A DNA stretch of 64,000 nt from PHAA01 sp034927445 (GTDB lineage: Bacteria; Bacillota; Syntrophomonadia; Syntrophomonadales; Syntrophomonadaceae): positions 190,585 through 254,584 of the forward strand of contig JAYFPZ010000007.1 in the NCBI GenBank assembly GCA_034927445.1, read 5' to 3'. The notes below the pieces were generated by a model, which was not told where the DNA came from, did no database searches, and saw only the letters and a list, made by a program, of their open reading frames with translations. Below, in pieces: positions 1 to 8,354 of this stretch. Numbering within the stretch: position 1 is the stretch's first letter; each line of letters opens with the position of its first letter. The translations under genes and the position numbers were made by a program.

Positions 1-596
1 TCAATTACAACCCGGTTCATTTCAATAACCTCTTTAAATCCCGCTGCGAAATTACGGGATTGAAACGGTTTACGCAATCCCGCTTTTTGGGCAATAAAAG
101 ACAAAACCCCATCACAGGCAAGCACCACCTGCGCCCGGAGCTCCTCCCCCCCGGCCTTTACGCCCATCACTTTGCCGTTTTCCATAATCAGCTCGTCAAC
201 CCGGCTTTTGCTTACTATGACAGCCCCTTTTCTTTCAGCTTGCTTGGCCAGCCATTTATCAAATTTGCTTCTCAGGACGCTGTAGCTCTGGTAAGGTTCA
301 CGGTTCAGTTCGGCACCTTCGTAGCTTAAAGTCACCGAACGGTCCTGAGCCGTCAGGCATACCTCTTCATGGGCTATATAGCGTTCCAGCGGGGCTTTTT
401 TCCACAAGTCCGGAAACATCTCCCGGATCGGGTTCAGATAGATGCGCCCCCCGGAAACATTCTTAGCTCCGGGGTAATCGCCTCTCTCCAGCACCAGCAC
501 TTCGAGTCCTGCGCCCGCCAGAGTATACGCGGCAGCCAGGCCGGCCAATCCAGCTCCGACTATGATCGCATCAAATTGTTCAGCAGCCTCTGCCAT
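1..596 (-). CDS. FixC-like FAD-dependent oxidoreductase, N-terminal part (cut by window edge)
   Basis: The minus strand is open from an ATG at 596 to the window edge, giving about 198 residues. The N terminus carries a Rossmann FAD-binding motif (DAIIVGAGLAGLAAAYTLA), then LERGDYPGAKNVSGGRIY, typical of FixC / electron-transfer-flavoprotein:quinone oxidoreductase proteins. The start is set by GGAGG seven bases upstream. In this family electrons pass from reduced ETF, fed by acyl-CoA dehydrogenases, towards the membrane quinone pool. An acyl-CoA dehydrogenase gene lies just upstream on the same strand, which fits. The C-terminal substrate-binding part is not in the window, so a geranylgeranyl-reductase-like relative cannot be excluded. 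Confidence 0.8.
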   Translation of the reverse strand, partial: MAEAAEQFDAIIVGAGLAGLAAAYTLAGAGLEVLVLERGDYPGAKNVSGGRIYLNPIREMFPDLWKKAPLERYIAHEEVCLTAQDRSVTLSYEGAELNREPYQSYSVLRSKFDKWLAKQAERKGAVIVSKSRVDELIMENGKVMGVKAGGEELRAQVVLACDGVLSFIAQKAGLRKPFQSRNFAAGFKEVIEMNRVVI

Positions 597-668
597 GGGA
601 TCACCTCCAATCCAGTACCCTTTCAACCCTAATTCTATATTTTCTTGTCGGCCAAATTTCCGCATGTC

Positions 669-797
669 TCGTTGTCGCGGGTAGCAATACGTCCAGTATT
701 ACTCAATCCTCCGACGCCCACGGATGGGCTAGTGCAGTGGTGCCAGGAGGGCAAGGAGCTGCCGTCTTGCCCTGCAAAAATTTGTCTCGACAAATAA
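669..797 (-). repeat. Dispersed structured element, copy A
   Basis: About 120 bases are shared with a second copy at 8437-8557. Shared blocks include CTCAATCCT, GACGCCCA, GTGCCAGGAG and GAGCTGCCG. A hairpin pairs 749-755 with 766-772 (GGGCAAG/CTTGCCC) around the loop GAGCTGCCG. The other copy has a different but still complementary helix around the same loop. Both copies lie about 80-100 bases upstream of a minus-strand start codon, here that of the FixC-like gene, so a leader RNA is possible. No known riboswitch class was recognised. Confidence 0.55.
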
Positions 798-823
798 TAT
801 ACAGACTTAGGATTTACAGGGCA

Positions 824-1960
824 CTACGCCAGAATAGCTCCGGCGACAATAAGCTTCTGCATATCAATAACCCCTTCGACCTGGGGCCCCATTATAGCAT
901 CCCGATAAAGGCGGGCGACCTTGTAGTCCTCCATCAAGCCATACGAGCCATGGATATCAATGGCCAGCCGAGTGGCGGCCACTGCGTTTTCAGCTACAAT
1001 AACCTTTGAAAGGGCTGCTTCTCGAGCAAAATCAGAAGGGCTCTTGGGGTTGTTGGCCAAAGCTCCGAGGCGATAGGCTATCCACCGGGAGACTTCATAT
1101 TTCATGGCAATATCGGCAATCTTCAGTTGAATCGCTTGAAATTTGGCAATAGGTGCACCCCGATGGGTCTTCTCTTTGGCATATTTCAGGGATTCTTCCA
1201 AAGCACCGAGAGTTGCTCCCAGAGCCGCAGCATTCATGCCTATCTTGCCAAAGGCAATTCCATATTGGAGTACCGGATATCCGTTTCCCATTTCCCCCAG
1301 CAGGTTTTCGGCGGGTACTTTAACATCCTGCAAATACACATCACAAAGGGGGCCTCCGTGCCACCCTGTTTTTTTCCAAGGCTCTGAAACCGAGTAGCCG
1401 GCGCAGAACTTATCGATAATAAACGCGGTCGGTTTACCGCTTTGATCATCCTTGGCAAATAGAACCATGGCGCCAGGATAGCTGGAATTGGTAATAAACC
1501 TTTTGGTCCCGTTAATAACGTAGCAATCGCCTTCCCGCACTGCCGTAGTGGTAATTTGTTTGGGATCGGATCCGGTTCCCGGTTCGGTAAAGGCAAAACT
1601 GGTTATATGCTCTCCCCGGCAGGCAGGCGGCATATACTTCTGCTTCTGGGCCTCGGTGCCGAAATTATTAATAGCTGACAACCCCAGACAGTGAGCGGAA
1701 ATAATCACCGATGGCCCTGACGAAACCCTTGCAATTTGCTCCATGGCCAGTACATAGGTGTCATAACCGGCAGCCCCACCGCCGTATACTTCCGGCATCG
1801 CCATCCCAAACAAGTCCAGTTCGGCCAGTCCTTGCAGAATTTCAGCCGGAACCTGGTTCTCATGCTCGATCTGCTCTGCCAGCGGTGCTATGTAGGTATC
1901 AGCATACTCTCGCGCCATCTTCTGAATCAACGCTTGTTCTTTGGTCAAGGTAAAATCCAT
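824..1960 (-). CDS. Acyl-CoA dehydrogenase family protein
   Basis: The 378-residue flavoprotein is the usual length for the family. It should oxidise an acyl-CoA to the 2,3-enoyl-CoA with FAD, passing electrons to ETF. FTEPGTGSDPKQITTTA and GTKRFITNSS mark the FAD/substrate-binding middle domain. The C-terminal helical domain holds VEG at the catalytic glutamate site, but the usual IYEGTSE is replaced by QVEGVID, so substrate or activity may differ. The start at 1960 is chosen because AGGAG lies eight bases before it; an in-frame codon seven residues earlier has no such site. A sigma-70-like promoter lies upstream and a FixC-like electron-acceptor gene downstream. Confidence 0.88.
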   Translation of the reverse strand: MDFTLTKEQALIQKMAREYADTYIAPLAEQIEHENQVPAEILQGLAELDLFGMAMPEVYGGGAAGYDTYVLAMEQIARVSSGPSVIISAHCLGLSAINNFGTEAQKQKYMPPACRGEHITSFAFTEPGTGSDPKQITTTAVREGDCYVINGTKRFITNSSYPGAMVLFAKDDQSGKPTAFIIDKFCAGYSVSEPWKKTGWHGGPLCDVYLQDVKVPAENLLGEMGNGYPVLQYGIAFGKIGMNAAALGATLGALEESLKYAKEKTHRGAPIAKFQAIQLKIADIAMKYEVSRWIAYRLGALANNPKSPSDFAREAALSKVIVAENAVAATRLAIDIHGSYGLMEDYKVARLYRDAIMGPQVEGVIDMQKLIVAGAILA

Positions 1961-2058
1961 TTCCCAATCTCCTTTCGTCATACCGCAGTTTGCTCAATTC
2001 CGCAAAAGTTATCATTGAAGCTAATAATGTGTTATTAATTAATATGTTATTTATTTTT

Positions 2059-2087
2059 ATATTATTCTATTCCTCAATTAGGGTCAA
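2059..2087 (-). promoter_or_regulatory. Predicted sigma-70/A promoter for the acyl-CoA dehydrogenase gene
   Basis: Reading the minus strand, TTGACC (2087-2082) and TAATAT (2064-2059) are separated by 17 bases. The site lies about 100 bases upstream of the start codon at 1960. Prediction from consensus only. Confidence 0.5.
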
Positions 2088-2162
2088 TTGAATTTTGGTG
2101 ACAACCAAATAAAGCAATCAAGGCTGGAACAGGTAATTATTTCAAATACTATGGCTTTATAT

Positions 2163-2191
2163 TTGACAATAGACAGTATATAAATTACAAT
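2163..2191 (+). promoter_or_regulatory. Predicted sigma-70/A promoter for the zinc-ribbon gene
   Basis: TTGACA at 2163-2168 and TACAAT at 2186-2191 have a 17-base spacer and lie about 75 bases before the start at 2269. Together with the divergent promoter at 2059-2087 this accounts for most of the 308-base gap between the two genes. Confidence 0.6.
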
Positions 2192-2268
2192 AACCTTGCC
2201 TTGTTCTTTAATGAGTCTCCTTTGTGGGGGAAATTAGTCCAAGAGTACTTCAGAAGGGAGATGGAAGC

Positions 2269-2559
2269 ATGTTAGCAGACAAATATATCGTATGTAAAGA
2301 TTGTGGCAATGAGTTCCTGTTCTCGGTATCAGAGCAAGAATTCTATGCCGAAAAAGGCTTTGAGAACGAACCAGGCCGTTGCCCCGATTGCAGAAGAGCA
2401 CGCAAGCAGCAACGCAATGGAAATTCCGGTTACAGAGAAGAGCGCAAAATGTTTAAAACCGTTTGTGCCTCCTGTGGCCAAGAAACGACTGTGCCATTCG
2501 AGCCTACTGGTGAAAGACCAGTATACTGTCGGGATTGTTTTCAGGCCAGACGTCGTTAA
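2269..2559 (+). CDS. Small zinc-ribbon protein
   Basis: The 96-residue protein has two four-cysteine zinc-binding modules: CKDCGNEF with CPDC (about residues 9-45) and CASCGQ with YCRDCF (about 66-92), separated by a basic linker. It resembles the zinc-ribbon families that Pfam lists as probable zinc-binding domains without assigned function. The start at 2269 follows GGGAG; an in-frame upstream ATG adds 15 residues but lacks a site. The gene is monocistronic, with its own promoter and a strong terminator. A role in nucleic-acid binding is possible but not shown. Confidence 0.75.
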   Translation: MLADKYIVCKDCGNEFLFSVSEQEFYAEKGFENEPGRCPDCRRARKQQRNGNSGYREERKMFKTVCASCGQETTVPFEPTGERPVYCRDCFQARRR

Positions 2560-2583
2560 TTAAAAACAATGCCTATATTAAAA

Positions 2584-2614
2584 GGGTTTGGTAGCAATAT
2601 ACCAAACCTTTTTT
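2584..2614 (+). terminator. Rho-independent terminator
   Basis: A nine-base-pair stem (GGTTTGGTA/TACCAAACC, loop of six) is followed by six T residues, 25 bases after the zinc-ribbon stop codon. Confidence 0.9.
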
Positions 2615-2719
2615 GCTTTGCAGGTAAAAAGCTGCCGGGCAGCAAAAAAGTAAGAACTGTAGGCCTCATTTTTTTGTGGGATAAAGTCATATTTAATATT
2701 AAAAACAAATAATAATTGG

Positions 2720-2749
2720 TTGACAAATAGTTAGCCTGCAAACTATAGT
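2720..2749 (+). promoter_or_regulatory. Predicted sigma-70/A promoter for the acyl-CoA dehydrogenase gene at 2886
   Basis: TTGACA (2720-2725) and TATAGT (2744-2749) have an 18-base spacer. The implied leader is about 130 bases long. I see no recognised riboswitch in it. Confidence 0.6.
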
Positions 2750-2885
2750 GAGATAAAAGCTACTAATACATCCAAGGCAGGTGATGACTCAACGACAACC
2801 GTTTACTATGGCAGCACCAGATCAAGTCGAGATGTAAGAGCTTAAATAATATTACTTTGGCTGTTTTAGAACAGGAGGGATATGA

Positions 2886-4025
2886 ATGGATTTTAGGTTA
2901 ACCGAGGAACAAGAGCTGGTTAGAAGCAATATGCGGGAGTTTGCCCTGAAGTATGTGGAACCCATAGCCGTGGAATTGGATGAAACTGCCCGTTATCCCC
3001 GGGAGGTTATTGAAAAACTGGCGGAAGGCGGTTGGATGGGAATGCCATTTCCGGTTGAGTACGGCGGCCAGGGCACTGACTATCTGACCTATGCTATAGC
3101 CGTGGAAGAGCTCTCCCGCTCCTGTGCCGCAACTGGATTTACCATGTCGGTGCACACCAGTCTGGCATTAATGCCGATCAACAATTTCGGTACGGAGGAA
3201 CAAAAGAAAATATTCCTGACCCCTCTGGCCAAAGGCGATCATATCGGAGCTTTTGCCCTGACTGAACCGGGAGCGGGTACAGATGTAGGTGCAGCGACGA
3301 CCACTGCGGTACTGGATGGTGACGAATACGTACTGAACGGCACCAAAACATTTTGTTCCAATGGTCCGGTGGCGGATACCTTCGTGACCTTTGCCTGGAC
3401 TGACAAATCCGCCGGTCCGAAGGGAATGAGCTGTTTCATCGTGCCCAAAGGCACCCCCGGGTTAAACATCGGCAGTCATTTCATGAAAATGGGAATCAGG
3501 GCCTCTCAAACTTCCGAGATCATCTTTAAGGATTGCCGTGTACCGAAAGCGAATCTGTTAGGCGGAGAAGGCAACGGCATGAAGATCGCCATGAACTGCT
3601 TTGACCACGGCCGCATCGGTATTGCAGGCCAATCCGTAGGTATTCTGCAAGCAGCTCTGGATGAATCAATCAGTTATTCCAAACAAAGAGTCCAGTTTGG
3701 CAAGCCGATTTCTAAAAACCAGGCGGTACAGTGGTGGATGGTTGATATGGCAACCGACCTGAACGCCTGCAGGTTCTTGACTTATCATGCGGCTTGGCTG
3801 AAAGATCAGAAGCAGCCTTTTACCAAGGAAGCCTCCATGGCTAAATTGTTCTGTGCCGAGGCGGCAATGAAACACACGGTTAAGGCGGTACAAATTCACG
3901 GAGGCTATGGCTATGTAAAAGGGGTTAAGGTGGAGCGTTTAATGCGCGACGCCAAGATTACTGAAATCTATGAAGGCAGTTCCGAGGCACAACGTATGGT
4001 GATTTCCGGAAATATTCTGCGCTAA
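2886..4025 (+). CDS. Short-chain acyl-CoA dehydrogenase (butyryl-CoA dehydrogenase type)
   Basis: The 379-residue protein matches butyryl-CoA dehydrogenases throughout. It has FALTEPGAGTDVGAATTTA and GTKTFCSNG in the flavin-binding domain and IYEGSSEAQRMVISGNIL at the end, with the catalytic glutamate in YEG. It catalyses butyryl-CoA (or similar acyl-CoA) to crotonyl-CoA with ETF as electron acceptor in the cytoplasm. The start is fixed by GGAGG six bases upstream. It stands alone between a promoter and a terminator, apart from the main butyrate operon at 41.6-47.2 kb, so it may be a paralogue for another chain length or condition. Confidence 0.93.
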   Translation: MDFRLTEEQELVRSNMREFALKYVEPIAVELDETARYPREVIEKLAEGGWMGMPFPVEYGGQGTDYLTYAIAVEELSRSCAATGFTMSVHTSLALMPINNFGTEEQKKIFLTPLAKGDHIGAFALTEPGAGTDVGAATTTAVLDGDEYVLNGTKTFCSNGPVADTFVTFAWTDKSAGPKGMSCFIVPKGTPGLNIGSHFMKMGIRASQTSEIIFKDCRVPKANLLGGEGNGMKIAMNCFDHGRIGIAGQSVGILQAALDESISYSKQRVQFGKPISKNQAVQWWMVDMATDLNACRFLTYHAAWLKDQKQPFTKEASMAKLFCAEAAMKHTVKAVQIHGGYGYVKGVKVERLMRDAKITEIYEGSSEAQRMVISGNILR

Positions 4026-4048
4026 TAAAATAAACTGAATTTTTTAAA

Positions 4049-4083
4049 AAAGGGACGGTGGGAACTGTCCCTTTAAATTTTTT
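4049..4083 (+). terminator. Rho-independent terminator
   Basis: AAAGGGAC pairs with GTCCCTTT around a short loop and is followed by a run of T residues, just after the acyl-CoA dehydrogenase stop codon. Confidence 0.85.
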
Positions 4084-4145
4084 GCTAATCAGTTATAATG
4101 ATTAAGGTTAATTATGGGGTTAACAAGTCTGCCTCATCCATATCA

Positions 4146-4386
4146 TACTAACCACCCGTGGCCGGAGGCCGCAACCACGGATGAAAATGTGTGATGTTTG
4201 TCCTCCTGAACGCAGTGAAAGATCTGGTTGTGGAGTTGTTTGGTCCTCGAAAGAGATCCACCTTACAGGCACTACTGATGAACTTCGTTCACGGTAAAGG
4301 TTGCTTCGTTGTACTCAGGATGACAAAGAAGTTATTTTCTTATCAGTCATATAAGTCCGCGCCGTCCGCGTCTATTTTCTTACTAA
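4146..4386 (+). repeat. Dispersed repeat of the HPERSEG type, copy 1
   Basis: This stretch is homologous, in inverted orientation, to 10656-10840. Shared blocks include GGCCGGAGGCCGCAACCAC, CCTGAACGCAGTGAA, GGAGTTGTTTGGTC and CAGTCATATAAGTC-like text. The reverse complement encodes the CHPERSEG peptide seen as a spurious ORF in many anaerobe genomes. This copy carries about 45-60 extra bases in the middle compared with copy 2. The open frame running through it into the downstream HAD gene is not a real N-terminal extension. It fills most of the 378-base gap here. Confidence 0.8.
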
Positions 4387-4403
4387 TAAAGGGAGCTGCC
4401 ACT

Positions 4404-5030
4404 ATGAATATCGGTATTGACATAGACAATACCATAACCTACACCCGGGAAACAATTTGTGACTACGCGCGGATTTTTGCCGCCGAAAATAACCTTACCA
4501 GCAGTATAGACTTAAACCACTACAGCTTGGAAAAATCACTCAATTGGGATGCCAAAACCATTGCCGGTTTTTTGTCCATTTACTTAAAGGATATTTACCA
4601 GCACGTAGAAGTTAAGCCCTATGCCCTGGACGTGATCAAAGCATTGCATCGTCATCATTCCATTATTCTGATAACCTCGCGGAACCAACGCGATCAGGCC
4701 ATTAAAGCAACGACGTTGGAATGGTTATCACGCCACCAGCTTGAGTATGACCAACTCGTTATGAATAATACCGCCAACATGCATCATTTCAGTAAGCTTG
4801 CAGCCTGCCTGGAACATAATATAGATGTTATGATCGAAGACCATCATGATTTGTCTCTGGAACTGAGTGAAATAATACCGGTAGTCATGTTTGATTATCC
4901 TTATAATGCTCACCTCGAAGTGAACAATATTACCCGGGTGAGCAGCTGGCTGGAGGTAAAAAATGCTATTGCAGCCATGGGGGGTTGGGCCGGAGCAAAC
5001 GGAGGCACAGATCAGAGGGGCAATAATTGA
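4404..5030 (+). CDS. HAD-family 5'-nucleotidase-like protein
   Basis: The 208-residue protein begins MNIGIDIDNTITYTRET, the DxDxT motif I of haloacid-dehalogenase phosphatases of the 5'(3')-deoxyribonucleotidase (NT5C) family. ILITSRNQR is motif II, and MIEDHHD the acidic motif IV region. It probably dephosphorylates a nucleoside monophosphate in the cytoplasm. The start at 4404 follows GGGAG and excludes an upstream extension that lies in a repeat. It converges on the membrane-protein gene at 5037, with the deoxynucleoside kinase gene a little further on, so this region holds two genes of nucleotide salvage or balance. Confidence 0.75.
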   Translation: MNIGIDIDNTITYTRETICDYARIFAAENNLTSSIDLNHYSLEKSLNWDAKTIAGFLSIYLKDIYQHVEVKPYALDVIKALHRHHSIILITSRNQRDQAIKATTLEWLSRHQLEYDQLVMNNTANMHHFSKLAACLEHNIDVMIEDHHDLSLELSEIIPVVMFDYPYNAHLEVNNITRVSSWLEVKNAIAAMGGWAGANGGTDQRGNN

Positions 5031-5036
5031 ATCCTG

Positions 5037-5468
5037 TTAGAAGAAAGACAGGATCATTAGAACCAGAAAAGAATGGGTAAACAGCACGATTGCGCTGGCT
5101 CTTTCCAACCGCCAGTCAAAAATCTGACTGAGCAGGTATTTGCCTGAAAAAAAGCGTTTCAGCCCTATGGCAATGCGAATAAAATGATATATTTCCATGA
5201 GGATTACCAGGGCGGTCAATATTCTCATGACCGGGTTGGGGATATAAGCTAAGGAAAGGTAAATGTATGTTATTTCTCCGAGCAATGAGGTCCAGAACAT
5301 TACCCATATATACCGCCTGGCTGACACCCCTTTGACTATAATCCAGTCAGCCAGTGACCTTAATATTTCCAGTTCAAATCCACGGGTAGTGCCTTTAATT
5401 ATACTGATAAAATAAATAGAATAGAGCAGGAATATTAAGCATGCTATTATCCCTAGCATCACTTGCAC
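5037..5468 (-). CDS. Small integral membrane protein of unknown function
   Basis: The 143-residue hydrophobic protein has about four predicted membrane segments (roughly residues 3-24, 50-73, 78-102 and 122-142). I do not recognise the family. The chosen start is GTG at 5468 with GGTGG six bases upstream; an ATG three codons inside is the alternative. A dispersed GC-rich repeat lies directly upstream, its left edge about five bases from the ribosome binding site, separating this gene from the deoxynucleoside kinase operon on the same strand. Confidence 0.6.
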   Translation of the reverse strand: MQVMLGIIACLIFLLYSIYFISIIKGTTRGFELEILRSLADWIIVKGVSARRYIWVMFWTSLLGEITYIYLSLAYIPNPVMRILTALVILMEIYHFIRIAIGLKRFFSGKYLLSQIFDWRLERASAIVLFTHSFLVLMILSFF

Positions 5469-5484
5469 GGCTGCACCACCTTTA

Positions 5485-5609
5485 ATAATGAGCGCTTGCG
5501 CGAATTGCGCGCCAAAACGCGAGCGCTATAGCGCCCTCCTTGCGCGTTTTGTGTGCATCGCAATCCGAGCATTTTATCAAACTCCTTATTCAGAGGAGTT
5601 TGATAAAAT
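5485..5609 (+). repeat. GC-rich composite repeat, copy 1 (short form)
   Basis: The left part contains GAGCGCTTGCGCG, CGCGCCAAAACGCGAGCGC and GCGCGTTTTGTGTGCATCGC, which form nested GC-rich palindromes. The right end is a perfect 16-base-pair inverted repeat (5571-5609, arms starting ATTTTATCAAACTCCT) with a seven-base loop. The element fills the whole space between the stop codon of the kinase gene (5610-5612) and the ribosome binding site of the membrane-protein gene. Related copies are at 12.1-12.6 and 53.3-53.6 kb. The right-end hairpin could also act as a transcription stop for the kinase operon. Confidence 0.85.
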
Positions 5610-6257
5610 CTAAAAAGCTGCGATCGACCGCTTCCCCGCATTAACGGCTTGTTTAATCTCATTCATAATATATCTGCGGTCTTCGGGTTTGTGTACATAA
5701 TCCAAATGATCGACTCTGATCACTAATAACTGCCCTAGATTGAACTCCAGATAATGCTTCTCATAGAACTGATTGAGCAAGTCCCAATAATCCCGTTCCA
5801 CCTCAACCTCATCGGGGCGTCCCCGTCGGTGGATACGCCGGATTGCCTCATCGGTGCCTACCTGCAGGTAAACCATCAGTTTAGGGGGGATAACATGCTC
5901 CAGCAAGGTATGCAACAGGTTGTTATAAACTGCATATTCTTCAGGGCTAAGATAGCCGTGCTTAAGATACATCAGGGCAAAAATGCGATCGGAATAAATT
6001 GAACGGTCCATAACCGCCCGGCCTATTTTCATGGCCTGCTGATACTGCTTAAAACGATTGGTCAAGAAATTGGTTTGCATGGCAAAAGCCCACTTTTCAC
6101 GATCATGAAAAAATTTATTGAGCAGGCGGTTTTCATCTTCAAACATTTCGCTGAATGGTTTTAAACCCATTTCCTCGCAGATTATATTGACCAGGCTGGA
6201 TTTCCCCACCCCGGTTACTCCATCAACCACGATTTCAACCTGTTTATCTTTTTGCAA
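5610..6257 (-). CDS. Deoxynucleoside kinase
   Basis: The 215-residue protein has the P-loop GVTGVGKSS (about residues 13-21), the MDRSIYSDR substrate/catalytic segment and an arginine-rich lid (RRIHRRGRPDE), as in the dCK/dGK deoxynucleoside kinase family. It should phosphorylate deoxyribonucleosides in salvage; which base is preferred cannot be read from the sequence. It begins with TTG at 6257 with AAAGGAG seven bases upstream, and its start overlaps the end of the VWA gene by 14 bases, indicating translational coupling in a moxR-VWA-kinase operon. The stop codon is directly abutted by a GC-rich repeat. Confidence 0.85.
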   Translation of the reverse strand: MQKDKQVEIVVDGVTGVGKSSLVNIICEEMGLKPFSEMFEDENRLLNKFFHDREKWAFAMQTNFLTNRFKQYQQAMKIGRAVMDRSIYSDRIFALMYLKHGYLSPEEYAVYNNLLHTLLEHVIPPKLMVYLQVGTDEAIRRIHRRGRPDEVEVERDYWDLLNQFYEKHYLEFNLGQLLVIRVDHLDYVHKPEDRRYIMNEIKQAVNAGKRSIAAF

Positions 6258-7473
6258 CTTTACTCTCCTTTCCTACCCTGGAACGGCTTTTCAGTCTTTT
6301 GATGGATCGCTCCAACCCCTCTACCGTCAATTCATCCATAGGAAATACCTGCGCTATTGATCTGATTGTATATGCTCCTTCCATCCACTCCCAGTAATTG
6401 GCGGGGATGGGATTAAGCCAGACTGAATATTCAAAATGCCGGCGAATACGTTGCAGCCACTCAATGCCCGGCCGGTCATTATGCAAATCCCAGTCAATAA
6501 TACCGCCCACCCGCATTAATTCAGAAAAGGACATACTGGCATCACCCACTATTATTACCCGATAGTCCGGGTCGCAGGTCCGCAGAATGTATTCCGTATC
6601 GGTATAGCTTTTCAAGCTGCAGCTGGAATCATGATAAAGCCAATCATAAATACAATTATGGAAATAAAAAACCCTTAAGTCCTTGAAATGGTTGGATTTA
6701 TTTACAGCCGTAAACAACTGGTTGCACAGGCGGCTGTAACTCATCATTGATCCTCCCGCATCCATGAGCAGGAGCACTTTCATACTGTTGACCCGGGGCC
6801 GGGCCCACATCAGCTCCAGACGCCCTGCATTCTGGCAGGTCTTATCAACCGTACCCTCTAGATCCAGTTCTTCTTTTAACCCTTCCATACGGGTGGTAAA
6901 CTGTCTGAGTTTGCGTAAAGCCAATTGAAACTGGCGGACCCCCAGAGTCTCGTCGGTTCGAAACTCCTGGAAACGTCTCATCCCGGCAACCTTCACTGCC
7001 GACAGGTTCCTGGTATTGCCGCCAATACGGATACCTCCCGGATGATAACCCGAGTGTCCGAAGGGTGAGGTTCCGCCCGTACCCACCCAGCGATTGCCGC
7101 CATGGTGTTCTTCCTTCTGTTCAGCCAATCTCTCGGCGAGCATCCGTTTCATCGTCTCCAGGTCAAGCTGTATATGGTTGCGGCGCATCTCTTCAGTTAT
7201 TTCCATTTCGGGAAGCTCCCGGTTCAACCATTCCCATAGCTTATCGGGCAGGCCTTCGGGGCTCTCCACATCCTCAAAGTAACTGGCAAAGGCCTGGTCG
7301 AATCTGTCATAATGCGCTTCGGTCTTAACCAAAAGGGCTCGGCATAAATGGTAAAAGCCCGTTAAGCTTGAACCTGCCATACCTTGGTCGAGTGCTTCCA
7401 TAAGGTCCTGCCATTCGTTCATTGATACAGGAACCCCAAAATTCCTTAAGTAGTAATAGAAGTCTGTGAACAA
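6244..7473 (-). CDS. VWA-domain protein, CoxE-like
   Basis: The 409-residue protein has a helical, charged N-terminal half and a C-terminal von Willebrand factor A domain (about residues 225-390). The metal-site motif reads LLLMDAGGSMM, so the first serine of the usual DxSxS is glycine. Proteins of this type act with a MoxR ATPase as a chaperone pair that inserts cofactors or activates enzyme complexes (CoxD/CoxE, MoxR/VWA). The start is TTG at 7473 behind AGGAG. The moxR gene lies 11 bases upstream and the kinase gene overlaps downstream. The client complex is unknown. Confidence 0.82.
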   Translation of the reverse strand: MFTDFYYYLRNFGVPVSMNEWQDLMEALDQGMAGSSLTGFYHLCRALLVKTEAHYDRFDQAFASYFEDVESPEGLPDKLWEWLNRELPEMEITEEMRRNHIQLDLETMKRMLAERLAEQKEEHHGGNRWVGTGGTSPFGHSGYHPGGIRIGGNTRNLSAVKVAGMRRFQEFRTDETLGVRQFQLALRKLRQFTTRMEGLKEELDLEGTVDKTCQNAGRLELMWARPRVNSMKVLLLMDAGGSMMSYSRLCNQLFTAVNKSNHFKDLRVFYFHNCIYDWLYHDSSCSLKSYTDTEYILRTCDPDYRVIIVGDASMSFSELMRVGGIIDWDLHNDRPGIEWLQRIRRHFEYSVWLNPIPANYWEWMEGAYTIRSIAQVFPMDELTVEGLERSIKRLKSRSRVGKESKVAKR

Positions 7474-7484
7474 ATTGTTCTCTC

Positions 7485-8354
7485 CTAACGATTCCAGTAA
7501 TTACTGCGGGGCGTAGCCCGGTTCTGGGTCTTGTTATGCAGACCGTTGAGCAAACTATCCAGGTCCTCGTTCTTCTTTAACAAGACTCCCAGGAAAGGAA
7601 TCTCCTGTTTGATTTTGTTGGGGCTTATGCCTCCCACCACCAAAGCCTGCAGCCAGTCTATCAATTCACTGGTGCTTGGTTTCTTCTGTATATTAGGAAT
7701 ATTCCTTAACATATAAAAGGTTTCCATAGCCTGTTCCAGCAAACGTTTGTCGAGATTGGGATGATGCACCCTGATGATTCTCTCCATCTCTTCACTTTCC
7801 GGGAAAGCAATATAGTGGAAGATGCAACGTCTTAAAAATGCATCCGGAAGTTCTTTCTCCGCGTTGCTGGTAATAATTACAATCGGCCTGGTCTGAGCAG
7901 TTATAGTTTCCTTGGTTTCCGGGATATAATAACTCATCTGGTCAAGCTCCCAAAGCAGATCATTGGGGAATTCAAGATCGGCTTTATCGATCTCGTCAAT
8001 CAGGAGAACGACCTGTTCTGCGCTCATAAACGCTTCGCCCAATTTACCCGCCTTGATGTATTGCTTGATGTTGGCTACATCATGGTCCTTGAATTGGCTG
8101 TCGTAAAGCCTCTGCACGGTATCGTATACGTATAGTCCTTCCTGGGCTTTGGTGGTGGATTTTATATTCCAAATAATCAGCTTTTTATTGAGCGCATTGG
8201 CGATGCTTTGAGCCAGCATGGTTTTACCGGTCCCGGGCTCTCCTTTGATTAAAAGCGGTTTTCTCAGGGCTATGGCTATGTTTACACTGTTTCTTAATTC
8301 ATCACTTACAATATAGTCGGATGATCCCTGATACTGGGCCATTTTCAACGTCAT
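7485..8354 (-). CDS. MoxR-family AAA ATPase
   Basis: The 289-residue ATPase has Walker A GEPGTGKT (about residues 38-45), Walker B VVLLIDEIDKAD, sensor 1 IITSN and an arginine-finger region DAFLRRCIFHY. MoxR proteins work as ring ATPases with a VWA partner in metal-centre or complex maturation, and the next gene encodes such a partner. The start follows GGAGG-like sequence; an alternative is the methionine at residue 5. A duplicated structured element lies about 100 bases upstream on the same strand. Confidence 0.88.
   Translation of the reverse strand: MTLKMAQYQGSSDYIVSDELRNSVNIAIALRKPLLIKGEPGTGKTMLAQSIANALNKKLIIWNIKSTTKAQEGLYVYDTVQRLYDSQFKDHDVANIKQYIKAGKLGEAFMSAEQVVLLIDEIDKADLEFPNDLLWELDQMSYYIPETKETITAQTRPIVIITSNAEKELPDAFLRRCIFHYIAFPESEEMERIIRVHHPNLDKRLLEQAMETFYMLRNIPNIQKKPSTSELIDWLQALVVGGISPNKIKQEIPFLGVLLKKNEDLDSLLNGLHNKTQNRATPRSNYWNR

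Noticed and set aside
690..797. Cobalamin riboswitch for the duplicated element
   Set aside because: GCCAGGAG...CTGCC resembles the 3' part of the cobalamin class, but the B12-box and other conserved segments are missing and the neighbours do not fit.
4191..4403. N-terminal extension of the HAD nucleotidase
   Set aside because: It lies in the HPERSEG-type repeat; the DxDxT motif belongs at the N terminus and the ribosome site precedes 4404.
5459..5662. Minus-strand ORF across the GC-rich repeat at 5.5 kb, and a similar plus-strand ORF at 11926-12234
   Set aside because: The frames follow the repeat, differ between copies and have no ribosome site, so they are not genes.
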